A DNA stretch of 33,683 nucleotides, taken from assembly GCA_024637225.1 (NCBI GenBank), contig JAGXFP010000053.1, forward strand, positions 1 through 33,683. The letters are read 5' to 3'. This DNA comes from Desulfobacterales bacterium (GTDB lineage Bacteria; Desulfobacterota; Desulfobulbia; Desulfobulbales; JAGXFP01). The position numbers and the translations under genes are program-made. This document shows, piece by piece, positions 8,208 through 17,545 of the stretch; positions within the stretch are counted from its first letter, which is position 1; every line of letters starts with the position of its first letter. The notes beneath the pieces are model-generated. The model was not told the origin of the DNA, did no database searches, and worked only from the letters and a program-made list of their open reading frames with translations.

Positions 8208-10907
8208 ATGAAATTCCGATCTATCCAGGCCAAGATCTTATTCACTACATGTCTGCTTATCACTGTTTTTTTTGGTATCCAGAAATTCTACATCTCCCCG
8301 CTGCTTCAGCGACATGACATTAGTGAAATGGAATTCAACCAGGAAGCGGTCGCAGACCACCTGGCCCTCTCTATCGACCTGAATTTCCAGGCATATATCA
8401 CCAGTCTGGAAATCCTGGCCCACACTCCAAGCCTTGAATCCATGCAAAAAGAGGCAATCGATCGCTCTTTATCCCAGGGGAATGAGTTATCGCAGTTTTT
8501 TGATTATTTTTTCGTAACGGATACCGAAGGAAGATGGGTGTCATATCCCAGCCAACCGCATCTGGTCGGCCAGCTGGTAAAAAATGATTATTGGGTCGGG
8601 GAGACCCTGGCCGAGGATAGAACCAATTTTCTCGATATTCACTATGCCCGGAGCATTAAAAGCCTGGTCGCCGGCTTCGCGTCACCGATAAGGAACAGCC
8701 GGGATGAGAACGTCGGCATTGTCAGGGGGGTTATTACGATCCCGAATACCCAGCATTGCAATGCTCTGTTCGCCATGATACGGAACTTTAAGTTTGGTAA
8801 TGACGGCACCATTTTTATTGTCGACTCCAAAGGCAGACCTCTTGCCCATCCTGATTTCAGCCTGGATGTCGATTCATTTGGAGATACGGAGCTGGGAAGC
8901 CTGCCGCCTGTTGAGATGGCGCTGGCGGGAAGATCGGGAACCATCGAATACACCTTTAACAACCGGAAATACTCAGCTTCCTACCGACCGGTAAAGGCCA
9001 CCGGCTGGGGGCTTGTCGTTCAGCAGCCAATTGACAGCATCGCTTCGTATGTCAATGAGGAGGCCGTTTCGATAACCTCCATCAATCTGGTTTTCATAGT
9101 TGTTTCCTTTCTGATTTTACTATTTATTTTCATCAAATCGATCAGCCCGTTAACAACTCTGTTGGAATCACTGCAGAATAATAATTTTAAAGCCGGCTCG
9201 GAATATCCTGATGATGAAATCGGTCTTTTAGCCCGAGAGATTCAATCCCTCTTTGCCAAGCTTAACAGCGCCAAGGAAGAACTCGGCAAAGCGTTGACCG
9301 ACCAGGGGAAACGCATCGCGGAAAGAACCGTAGAGCTTTCGGAAAGCAATGAAAAGCTTATCAATGAAATTCAGCAAAAAGAAAAAGTCGAAAAGTCACT
9401 CAGGGACAGTGAGGAGAGGTACCGAAGTCTGTTCGAGAATGCCAGTGACATCATCCAGACCGTTAATCCCGAAGGACAATTACTCTATGTCAACCCCAGT
9501 TGGTGTAAAGTGATGGGTTACACGGAGGAGGAGGCGGTTCGTCTTAAAATTTTTGATCTCATTCACCCCGAGAATGCGGATAAGTGTGAGTTGCATTTCA
9601 GGACCACCCTGGCAGAGGGGTCAAGCGGGACAATGGAAACGGTTTTTCAAAGCAAGAACGGCGGAAAAGTTGTTTTACATGGCTCGGCAAACTGCAAATA
9701 CAGTAACGGCCAACCTTCATTTGTACACTGCATTTTTCAGAACGTAACCGAGCGGCGGCGCATGGAGGAGGAGCTGAGCAGAATGCATAAGCTGGAATCG
9801 ATCGGCATTCTGGCCGGCGGTATCGCCCATGACTTTAATAATATATTGACCTCTATTATGGGCAATTTAACCTTGGCGCGGATTCAGTCCGGACCGGATG
9901 AAAAATTAGCCAAAAGAATAGAGGAGGCGGAACAGGCAACCTTGCGGGCCAAGGACCTCACCCAACAGCTGCTGACTTTTTCCAAGGGGGGCGAGCCGGT
10001 CAGAATCACTACTTCCCTCCGCGAGATAATCAAGGATTCATGTCAATTTGTTTTACGGGGCTCCAATGTCAAATGTAAATTTGATCTGCCCGAAGATCTG
10101 TTGCTGGTCGAATCGGATCAAGGGCAGATCAGCCAGGTACTGCATAATCTGGCGGTCAATGCCGATCAGGCCATGCCGGATGGCGGTTTACTCAATATTA
10201 AAGCGGAAAATGTCCTTATAAGCGGTGCTGATGATCTTCCTTTGCAGAGCGGGGATTATGTTTTGATCAAAGTGGAAGACAACGGCTCAGGGATCAGCGA
10301 GAATAATCTGAAAAAAATATTCGACCCCTATTTCTCTACCAAACATGAGGGGCATGGGCTCGGGCTGGCAACCTCCTATTCAATTATCAAAAAGCACGGC
10401 GGTTTGCTCACCGTCGAATCTGAACTGGGAAAGGGCTCCCTTTTTAAGTTTTATCTTCCCGCTTCGACAAAAACAACGGTCAGCCGATCTTCAGCCAAGG
10501 AAAAAATCTATCTCGGTAAAGGTTCACTTCTTCTGATGGATGATGAAAGGCATGTCCGGGAGACCGGCAGGGAGCTCCTGGAACATCTGGGGTACCGGGT
10601 CGAGACCGCGGCAGATGGCAGACAGGTTCTTGAAATGTATAGCGAAGCGGTCAAGGGGAATGCCCCTTACGATGTTATCATCCTGGATTTAACCGTACCG
10701 GGAGGTATGGGCGGCAAGGAGACCCTTGACAGGCTCCTGGAGTTTGATCCCGGCCTCAAGGTGATAGTTTCAAGCGGCTACGCCAATAATTCGATAATGG
10801 CTAACTACCGGGAACACGGTTTTTCCGGCGTAATGCCGAAACCATACAGGATTGAGAAAGTAAGTAAGATGCTTTTTGAGCTCATCCTGAATCCAGTGAT
10901 GGCCTAG
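8208..10907 (+). CDS. Hybrid sensor histidine kinase: Cache, PAS, HisKA, HATPase, receiver
   Basis: An 899-residue membrane kinase. A first membrane helix lies at about 9-30, and a large periplasmic double-Cache-like ligand domain extends to about 285 (YFFVTDTEGRWVSYPS and FIVDSKGRPLAHPDF are typical). A second helix (about 290-312) leads to a linker and coiled coil (about 340-405), then a PAS domain (about 400-515). The HisKA box GGIAHDFNNIL has its phospho-acceptor at H541. The ATPase domain shows NLAVNADQAMPDGG (N box), VEDNGSGI (G1) and GHGLGLAT (G2). The C-terminal receiver carries its phospho-Asp at D827 (IILDLTVPG) and the lysine in MPKPY. A ribosome site is weak. No partner regulator or output gene adjoins; the porin gene downstream is separated by 268 bases. 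The signal sensed is unknown. Confidence 0.9.
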   Translation: MKFRSIQAKILFTTCLLITVFFGIQKFYISPLLQRHDISEMEFNQEAVADHLALSIDLNFQAYITSLEILAHTPSLESMQKEAIDRSLSQGNELSQFFDYFFVTDTEGRWVSYPSQPHLVGQLVKNDYWVGETLAEDRTNFLDIHYARSIKSLVAGFASPIRNSRDENVGIVRGVITIPNTQHCNALFAMIRNFKFGNDGTIFIVDSKGRPLAHPDFSLDVDSFGDTELGSLPPVEMALAGRSGTIEYTFNNRKYSASYRPVKATGWGLVVQQPIDSIASYVNEEAVSITSINLVFIVVSFLILLFIFIKSISPLTTLLESLQNNNFKAGSEYPDDEIGLLAREIQSLFAKLNSAKEELGKALTDQGKRIAERTVELSESNEKLINEIQQKEKVEKSLRDSEERYRSLFENASDIIQTVNPEGQLLYVNPSWCKVMGYTEEEAVRLKIFDLIHPENADKCELHFRTTLAEGSSGTMETVFQSKNGGKVVLHGSANCKYSNGQPSFVHCIFQNVTERRRMEEELSRMHKLESIGILAGGIAHDFNNILTSIMGNLTLARIQSGPDEKLAKRIEEAEQATLRAKDLTQQLLTFSKGGEPVRITTSLREIIKDSCQFVLRGSNVKCKFDLPEDLLLVESDQGQISQVLHNLAVNADQAMPDGGLLNIKAENVLISGADDLPLQSGDYVLIKVEDNGSGISENNLKKIFDPYFSTKHEGHGLGLATSYSIIKKHGGLLTVESELGKGSLFKFYLPASTKTTVSRSSAKEKIYLGKGSLLLMDDERHVRETGRELLEHLGYRVETAADGRQVLEMYSEAVKGNAPYDVIILDLTVPGGMGGKETLDRLLEFDPGLKVIVSSGYANNSIMANYREHGFSGVMPKPYRIEKVSKMLFELILNPVMA

Positions 10908-10909
10908 TG

Positions 10910-10961
10910 GATGGCTTCGCTACGATTGCATGACTTGATCTTTGACTTTTTGCGAGCCATC
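10910..10961. repeat. Inverted repeat after the hybrid kinase gene
   Basis: GATGGCTTCGC (10910-10920) pairs with GCGAGCCATC (10952-10961), with one unpaired base. It contains GACTTTTTGCGA, the outer-arm sequence of the nested repeat at 404-537, so it belongs to the same interspersed family. No T-run follows, so it is not a classic terminator. Confidence 0.5.
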
Positions 10962-11175
10962 ACTTCAGTTAGAATGATCTCGATCAAGGTACAAAAACCC
11001 TAGCGATATATTGATAATTTTTATTGACAATATCGCCTGAAAACAGAATGTTATTATGAACAGGTTCGGGACGTTGTCGGGGCTTGAATCGACGCGGCCA
11101 GGGTGCCTGTGGAAAAGTTAGGTATTTATGGTGTGTGGCAATTTTGCACTAAAACAGCAATAGGGAGGAAATTCC

Positions 11176-12201
11176 ATGAAGAGCATCAAGAGAATTCGCA
11201 TTCCGTTGACTATCGCCCTGGGGGCCTTGTGCCTGGGGGGTACCGGCACGGCAGCCGCCCAGGAGATCACCAATACCATTTACGGCAATTTTCGTTTTTC
11301 CTACAACTATGTGGATGAAGTCGACTCCACGATACGCGCCGATAACAATGCCTCGCGGCTCGGTTTCAAGGGCGAGGTCAAGGGCGACCTCCTGACCGCT
11401 TTCTATCACCTCGAGAGCGGCGCAAGAAACGACGGCCAGGGCTCGGACGCCTTCTCCTCCCGCTTCTACTACGGTGGGGTGAAAGGCGACTTCGGCATGG
11501 CGACGGTGGGGCGCCACTCCACCGCCTACAAGATGGCCGGCCTGGCCTTGGACCCTTTCTATGACCTGGCCCACGTCGGTCCAGCCGGCGCTTTCGCCGC
11601 GTCTGGCACCACCTACGGTCTGTCAGGACTGACCAACGGCTGGGCCAACAATACTCTGGCCTACACTTCGCCGGAGTTTGTCGGCTTGAAGCTTAATGCC
11701 GCGGCCTATTTTGATGACGGCCAGGAAGACAATCACGATTTCGCGGGTGGCCTGGCTTACAAGATCGGTCCCTTCGGTGTGGGCGTCCAGTACTATGCGG
11801 TGGACGATCATACCGCTCCTTTAAGCGAGGCCCCTTGGGCGGGCAAAGACGCCGAACTGGATGCCTATCGGGTGCACGGTTCTTTTACCAGCGGCCCCTT
11901 CAAAATTGGCGCTTCCTATGAGATGCTGGACTATGATGCAGACATCACCGACGACGTGGACTATATCTACGTGTCCGCCACTTATGCAGTCCTTCCCACC
12001 ACCCGCCTGGCGCTCTCGGTGGGTGATGTGTCCGACGGTCTCGCGGAAGGCACCGGCGGCAATGTCGGCATCTTCCACGATCTGTTCAAGAACACCACGG
12101 TCTACGGCCTGTACTCCATGGTCGATCTGGATAACGCGGTCGTGGAAGAAGTCGATGTCGTTTCCCTGGGCTTTATCTATAATTTTAACATGAGTCTATA
12201 A
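11176..12201 (+). CDS. Gram-negative general porin (beta-barrel)
   Basis: A 341-residue outer-membrane protein. A signal peptide (about 1-28) ends in GTAAAQ, with AxA before the cleavage point. The mature part starts with ITNTIYGNFRFSYNYV and continues RADNNASRLGFKGEV, FYHLESGARND, FGMATVGRHSTAYK: the usual opening of trimeric porins of the Porin_4/OmpC-like class, including the conserved N-terminal strand, RLGFKG and the L3-side GRH segment. The C-terminus VVSLGFIYNFNMSL has an unusual extension after the usual terminal Phe. GGGAGGAA lies 6 bases before the ATG. It is a single gene between the kinase gene and the shared terminator with eno. Pore selectivity cannot be told. Confidence 0.85.
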   Translation: MKSIKRIRIPLTIALGALCLGGTGTAAAQEITNTIYGNFRFSYNYVDEVDSTIRADNNASRLGFKGEVKGDLLTAFYHLESGARNDGQGSDAFSSRFYYGGVKGDFGMATVGRHSTAYKMAGLALDPFYDLAHVGPAGAFAASGTTYGLSGLTNGWANNTLAYTSPEFVGLKLNAAAYFDDGQEDNHDFAGGLAYKIGPFGVGVQYYAVDDHTAPLSEAPWAGKDAELDAYRVHGSFTSGPFKIGASYEMLDYDADITDDVDYIYVSATYAVLPTTRLALSVGDVSDGLAEGTGGNVGIFHDLFKNTTVYGLYSMVDLDNAVVEEVDVVSLGFIYNFNMSL

Positions 12202-12284
12202 GTTTAAGTAACATCTGATTCGGAACGGCTTGCTGAAAGGCAAATTGCCCAATAGCCGTCACGGATTCAGGTAGCCGCAAAGAG

Positions 12285-12330
12285 CAAAGGGGGGAAGGGA
12301 TAATTATCCCTTCCCCCCTTTGTTTTTTCT
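12285..12330. terminator. Bidirectional palindromic terminator between porin and eno
   Basis: A perfect 38-base palindrome (12285-12322; arms CAAAGGGGGGAAGGG and CCCTTCCCCCCTTTG) is followed on the plus strand by TTTTTT. The convergent arrangement of the porin gene and eno suggests that it ends transcripts from both sides, although the minus-strand T-tract is poor. Confidence 0.85.
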
Positions 12331-12364
12331 TTCTTCCCTGGAGCTGCCATGCTCCTCAAAAGAA

Positions 12365-13645
<1,281 letters not shown>

Positions 13646-13882
13646 TTGTTTACCTTTGCGCTGAATTTATATAAGATCCGGTCTGTTGTTTTTGTTCATT
13701 GTTGCAGAAATGGATGGTTTTCTCCATGGATTTGTCCGATGCCGACAATTTAACCGTTTGATGGTGGAAGAGGTGTGATGCCGGAAGATTCTGCAAGGGA
13801 GGGGGGGGTAGGAGGGACCTATGCAAGGGCGGTCAAACAGGCATTCAGGGGGTGATTTTGCCCGAACCGTTCAGCCGAGGAC

Positions 13883-13911
13883 TTGACCGTCCGCCGAAAT
13901 TTTTGTATGAA
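13883..13911 (+). promoter_or_regulatory. Candidate sigma-70 promoter for the first riboswitch
   Basis: TTGACC (13883-13888) and TATGAA (13906-13911) are 17 bases apart. A start about seven bases downstream would fall exactly at the P1 stem of the riboswitch. The -10 match is only moderate. The remaining part of the gap 13646-13882 shows nothing I recognise. Confidence 0.5.
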
Positions 13912-13916
13912 GTGTC

Positions 13917-14072
13917 TTTCAGGTGCTCATCGGAGCTTAATAGGGAACCCTGCGCGATTCAGGGACGGACCCGCCGCTGTGACCGGGGACCGGAGCCGCA
14001 TAAGCCACTGTCGAAGATCGACGGGAAGGCGCGGCCGAGGGCTGATCCGGAAGTCAGAAGACCTGCCTGGAA
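13917..14072 (+). ncRNA. Cobalamin riboswitch 1, upstream of cobC-cobU
   Basis: Adenosylcobalamin-class aptamer. The closing stem P1 pairs TTTCAGG (13917-13923) with CCTGGAA (14066-14072). Between them lie the conserved landmarks: GGTGCTC, AATAGGGAACCC, GCCGCTGTGACCGGG, CATAAGCCACTGT, GGGAAGGCGCGGCCG and the B12 box AAGTCAGAAGACCTGCC near the 3' side. A terminator hairpin follows at 14131-14169, so ligand binding would stop transcription before cobC. This ties salvage and assembly gene expression to cobamide level. Confidence 0.95.
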
Positions 14073-14130
14073 CTGGTTGAGATATCCCCCGTGGACAAGG
14101 GGATCGTCAACGGTCTTGTGGATATCAGGG

Positions 14131-14169
14131 AATCCTCGGATCGATATAATCGATCCGGGGATTTTTTTT
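14131..14169 (+). terminator. Attenuator terminator of riboswitch 1
   Basis: AATCCTCGGATCGAT and ATCGATCCGGGGATT form a long stem with one G-U pair and a 3-base loop, followed by eight T. It is placed 58 bases after the aptamer and 55 bases before cobC, as expected for transcriptional control. Confidence 0.88.
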
Positions 14170-14223
14170 GTGGTAGCTGTTCGGAAAATATCAGACTTGG
14201 TATGAGGCAATGACAGGTTCCCT

Positions 14224-14829
14224 ATGAAGCAAAGCGGACCGAAAAAACTGCTGCTGGCCAGACATTGCGAGACCGGACCCGATTATTCCGGCAGGTTTGT
14301 CGGCTCTTCCGATATCGGGCTTGGCCCGAATGGGCCTGAACAGGCCCGGCGCCTGGCCGGGGTAGTGAAGGGATACCGTCCCGAGGCGGTTTATTGCAGC
14401 CCCCTGCGGCGGGCCCGGCAGACCGTTGAGCTGCTTGGCGAATATATGGAGCTTGGCGAGCCGGTGTTTGACGATGATCTGCGGGAGATCGATTTCGGCC
14501 GCTGGGAGGGGCTGGCCTTCGATGAGATCGTGGGAAGGGATCCGGAGCTGGTCAAGGATTGGGCGGCCTGGTCGCCGGATTTCGCTTTTCCGGACGGCGA
14601 GGTAACTGGCGATTTTCTGGCCCGGGTCCATGGGGCCGGCAACCGTTTGGCCGGGTCGGACGCTGGGACGATCCTGGTCGTCGCCCATGGCGGAGTGGTC
14701 CGGGCGATGCTCTGCCATTTCCTGCGGCTGCCGCCGGAGCATTATTTGCTCTTCGATATCAAACCGGCCCGCTTGGCGGTGATCGATTTTTTTCCGGAAG
14801 GCGGTGTGCTTTCCGGGTTGAACCTGTGA
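14224..14829 (+). CDS. cobC: Alpha-ribazole phosphatase-type histidine phosphatase
   Basis: A histidine phosphatase superfamily protein of 201 residues that probably removes the 5'-phosphate from alpha-ribazole phosphate or from cobamide 5'-phosphate. The family triad elements are seen: LLARHCET (phospho-acceptor H14), SPLRRARQT, the acid segment REIDFGRWEG, and VAHGGVVRA with the second His. The usual RHG signature reads RHC here (C15), an uncommon change next to the catalytic His. The role is assigned from its place directly behind a cobalamin riboswitch and 8 bases before cobU; by sequence alone it could be another small-molecule phosphatase. Confidence 0.82.
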   Translation: MKQSGPKKLLLARHCETGPDYSGRFVGSSDIGLGPNGPEQARRLAGVVKGYRPEAVYCSPLRRARQTVELLGEYMELGEPVFDDDLREIDFGRWEGLAFDEIVGRDPELVKDWAAWSPDFAFPDGEVTGDFLARVHGAGNRLAGSDAGTILVVAHGGVVRAMLCHFLRLPPEHYLLFDIKPARLAVIDFFPEGGVLSGLNL

Positions 14830-14837
14830 GGTGACCC

Positions 14838-15371
14838 GTGGCGGAAATTATTCTGATAACCGGTGGAGCGCGCAGCGGCAAGAGCCGCCACGCCCTCCAG
14901 ATCGCGGAATCGACGGCCGGTGAAAAGTTGTTTGTGGCGACCTCCCCGGTTACCGATCCGGAGATGCACCAACGGATCGAACGTCACCGGGAGGAGCGCC
15001 GGGGGGCCGGCTGGCAAACCGTTGAGGAGACCGTCGAGCTGGATGAGGTTTTGCTTGCCAACCGGGAATACCGAGTGGTGCTGGTCGACTGCCTGACCCT
15101 CTGGGTAAACAATCTGCTCTTCACCGACGGGGCCAATGAACTTACCGAGGACCTTTTGTCGGCCAGGATCGGCAAGGTGATCGAGGCGTGCCGGGGGCGA
15201 AGCGGCACCGTACTGCTGGTAACCAATGAAGTGGGGCTCGGCATTGTTCCGGAAAACCCCTTGGCCCGCCGCTACCGCGATCTGGTCGGCCGCTGCAACC
15301 AGGAGATCGGCGCGGACGCCGACCGGGTTGTTATGACGATCTGCGGAATTCCGTTAAAGGTAAAAGGGTGA
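14838..15371 (+). CDS. cobU: Adenosylcobinamide kinase / adenosylcobinamide-phosphate guanylyltransferase
   Basis: Bifunctional enzyme that phosphorylates adenosylcobinamide and then forms AdoCbi-GDP for CobS. The 177-residue protein has the P-loop GGARSGKS (9-16), RIERHREERRGAGWQTVEE with the likely guanylylated His (H50), VLVDCLTLWVNNLL, and the C-terminal VTNEVGLGIVPENPLARRYRDLVG block, all standard. The start is GTG at 14838, 8 bases after the cobC stop. The gene is co-transcribed with cobC under riboswitch 1. A repeat-rich gap separates it from cobT. Confidence 0.95.
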   Translation: MAEIILITGGARSGKSRHALQIAESTAGEKLFVATSPVTDPEMHQRIERHREERRGAGWQTVEETVELDEVLLANREYRVVLVDCLTLWVNNLLFTDGANELTEDLLSARIGKVIEACRGRSGTVLLVTNEVGLGIVPENPLARRYRDLVGRCNQEIGADADRVVMTICGIPLKVKG

Positions 15372-15726
15372 GGAGTCAAAGCCCAGGAGCCAGGAGCCAG
15401 AAGCAAAAACCAGGAGTCAGGAGCCAGTAGTTAGAATAAGGAAGGGGCTTCGTCATTCCGGCAGGTTGTAAGCCGGAATCCAGCAGGTGCGATGGACTTG
15501 CAAAAATCAAAAAGTAAGTCATTGCGAGCGTAGGGAAGTAATTCAGGAACATCTAATTAATTGAAAATACTGGATTGCTTCGTCGCTTCACTCCTTGCAA
15601 TGACGTGACAAATCGATTTTTGGGAACGTTAAATCAATAAGTTACCCCGCTCATCCTGAGCCTGTCGAATGAAGGTTTTTTTGACCTTTTGTTTAGCCAG
15701 CATAATTTTACAGTCGAGGAGAAGAT
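15372..15726. repeat. Repeat cluster between cobU and cobT
   Basis: No gene. Four repeat types are packed here: a short tandem series of CAGGAGCCAGGAG/CAGGAGTC units (about 15373-15429); a GTCATTCCGGC...GCCGGAATCCAG hairpin (about 15454-15481); a REP hairpin starting GTCATTGCGAGCG (15518) and ending TTGCAATGAC (15604); and CTCATCCTGAGCCTGTCGAA (15649-15668). I see no terminator, promoter or third riboswitch, so cobT onward may be read through from riboswitch 1. Confidence 0.65.
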
Positions 15727-16788
15727 ATGAGTCTGTTTGAAGATACCATAAAGTCGATTGAAGGCCGGGATGAAGTCTGGCGGGAGAAGGCCCGGGCGCG
15801 TCTTGAGCAGTTGACCATGCCGCATTGGGCTTTGGGGAGGCTGATGGATCTGGCCCTTGATCTGGCCGGGATGACCCGGTCGCTTCGGCCGCCGGTCGAG
15901 CGCAAGGCGGTGGTGGTGATGGCCGGTGACCACGGGGTGGTCGCCGAGGGGGTCAGCCGGTTTCCCCAGGAGGTTACGCCGCAGATGGTCTGCAATTTCG
16001 TCAACGGCGGGGCCGGGATCAACGCCCTGGCCCGCCAGGTCGGGGCGCAAGTGGTGGTGGTCGATATGGGGGTGGCCCACGATATCTCGGCCATGGTGGA
16101 AGGGGGGTTGGTAATCGACAAGAAAATAGGGCCGGGCACCGCCAATATGGCCGAGGGCCCGGCGATGAGCCGGGAGCAGGCGATCGCCGCGATCGAGGCG
16201 GGGATCGAGGTCGCGCAAGGCATGGCCGACGGGGTCGATCTCTTCGGGACCGGCGATATGGGGATCGGCAACACCACCCCCAGCACCGCCATCGTGGCGG
16301 CCCTTACCGGTACCCCGGTCGCCGAGGTGACCGGGCGCGGCACCGGGCTCGATGATGACGGCTTCAACCATAAGATTGCGGTGATCGAAAAGGCTCTGGC
16401 TTTAAATAAACCGGATCCTCTGGACGGTCTCGATGTCCTGGCCAAGGTCGGCGGCTTCGAGATCGGCGGCATCGCCGGCCTGATCCTGGGCGCCGCCGCC
16501 AGGCGCAAACCGATCATGGTCGACGGCTTTATCTCCACGGCCGGCGCCCTGATCGCCTGCTCCCTGGCCCCGGCCTGCAAGGATTACATTATCGCCGCCC
16601 ACCGCAGCGTCGAGCAGGGCCACCGGATCATGCATGAGCATCTGGGCTGCGAACCCCTGCTTGATCTCAACATGAGACTGGGGGAGGGGACCGGCGGCGC
16701 CCTGGCCATGAACGTGGTAGAGGCGGCCCGCCGGGTCTTGACCGAGGTGGCGACCTTTGAAGAGGCGGCGGTGTCGGAGGCCGAATAA
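15727..16788 (+). CDS. cobT: Nicotinate-nucleotide:benzimidazole phosphoribosyltransferase
   Basis: Activates the lower ligand by transferring phosphoribose from nicotinate mononucleotide to a benzimidazole, giving alpha-riboside phosphate for CobS. The length of 353 residues is normal. Visible marks: MAGDHGVVAEGVSRFPQEVT, FGTGDMGIGNTTPSTAI, TGRGTGLDDDGFNHK and, near the end, LDLNMRLGEGTGGALAM with the catalytic Glu (E320). An AGGAGAAG site lies before the ATG. The next gene, cobS, starts one base after the stop. Because a probable 5-hydroxybenzimidazole synthase is encoded downstream, that base is a likely natural substrate (inference). Confidence 0.96.
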   Translation: MSLFEDTIKSIEGRDEVWREKARARLEQLTMPHWALGRLMDLALDLAGMTRSLRPPVERKAVVVMAGDHGVVAEGVSRFPQEVTPQMVCNFVNGGAGINALARQVGAQVVVVDMGVAHDISAMVEGGLVIDKKIGPGTANMAEGPAMSREQAIAAIEAGIEVAQGMADGVDLFGTGDMGIGNTTPSTAIVAALTGTPVAEVTGRGTGLDDDGFNHKIAVIEKALALNKPDPLDGLDVLAKVGGFEIGGIAGLILGAAARRKPIMVDGFISTAGALIACSLAPACKDYIIAAHRSVEQGHRIMHEHLGCEPLLDLNMRLGEGTGGALAMNVVEAARRVLTEVATFEEAAVSEAE

Positions 16789-16789
16789 T

Positions 16790-17533
16790 ATGCGCGGACT
16801 ATTCGCCGCAATAAGGTTTCTGACCATCATCCCGGTTCCGGGCGCCTACGGGACCGGCAAGGACGATCTGGCCGCCAGCCTGCCCCATTTCCCCCTGGTC
16901 GGCCTTTTGATCGGGCTGGTTACCGGCACCTTTTTTTACCTGATCGGGCCGTACCTGCCCCAGCCGGTGCTGGTGGTGCTGGGGGTGACCGTGCTGCTGG
17001 GGGTTTCGGGAGCGCTTCATCTGGATGGAGTGGCGGACTGCGCCGACGGCTTTTTCAGTTCCCGACCCCGTCCGCGGATTCTGGAGATCATGCGGGACAG
17101 CCGGATCGGCACCATGGGAGTGGTGGCGCTTTTCCTGATCCTGGCCTTTAAGATCGCGGCCCTCTGGTCTCTGCCGCCGGAAGACCTTTGGCCCCTTCTG
17201 GTCCTGATGCCGGTTGCGGGCCGCTGCGCCATGCCGATCATGATGGCGGTTCTGCCCTATGCCAGGCCGGAAGGGGGCCTGGCCACCGTATTCTACGCGA
17301 AAGACGCGGTGGTGGAGGCGCTCTGGGCCGGGGTCCTGCTTCTCGTTGCCTGCTGGTTTTTCGCGGGGATCGTCGGTTTTGTGATCGCCTTTCTCACCTT
17401 GATCGTGATTCTGTTATTCTGTTTCTTCTGCAAAAAAATCATCGGCGGCGCCACCGGCGATACTCTGGGCGCGGTCTGCGAGATTTCCGAAACGGCGATC
17501 GCCCTTTTTTACGCATCCCTGATGATTCTCTAA
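16790..17533 (+). CDS. cobS: Adenosylcobinamide-GDP ribazoletransferase (cobalamin synthase)
   Basis: Membrane enzyme that joins AdoCbi-GDP to alpha-ribazole (phosphate). The 247-residue protein opens with MRGLFAAIRFLTIIPVPG, shows the metal-binding HLDGVADCADGFFSSRPR motif (around 79-96), then IMRDSRIGTMGVVAL, with several hydrophobic helices. The ATG at 16790 is preferred over an upstream in-frame start inside cobT because it gives the usual family N-terminus and directly follows the cobT stop. Confidence 0.95.
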   Translation: MRGLFAAIRFLTIIPVPGAYGTGKDDLAASLPHFPLVGLLIGLVTGTFFYLIGPYLPQPVLVVLGVTVLLGVSGALHLDGVADCADGFFSSRPRPRILEIMRDSRIGTMGVVALFLILAFKIAALWSLPPEDLWPLLVLMPVAGRCAMPIMMAVLPYARPEGGLATVFYAKDAVVEALWAGVLLLVACWFFAGIVGFVIAFLTLIVILLFCFFCKKIIGGATGDTLGAVCEISETAIALFYASLMIL

Positions 17534-17545
17534 AACGCGATTGCT

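Noticed and set aside
11024..11057. Sigma-70 promoter before the porin gene (TTGACA and TATTAT)
   Set aside because: The spacing is 22 bases, too long; at 17 bases the -10 candidate is poor.
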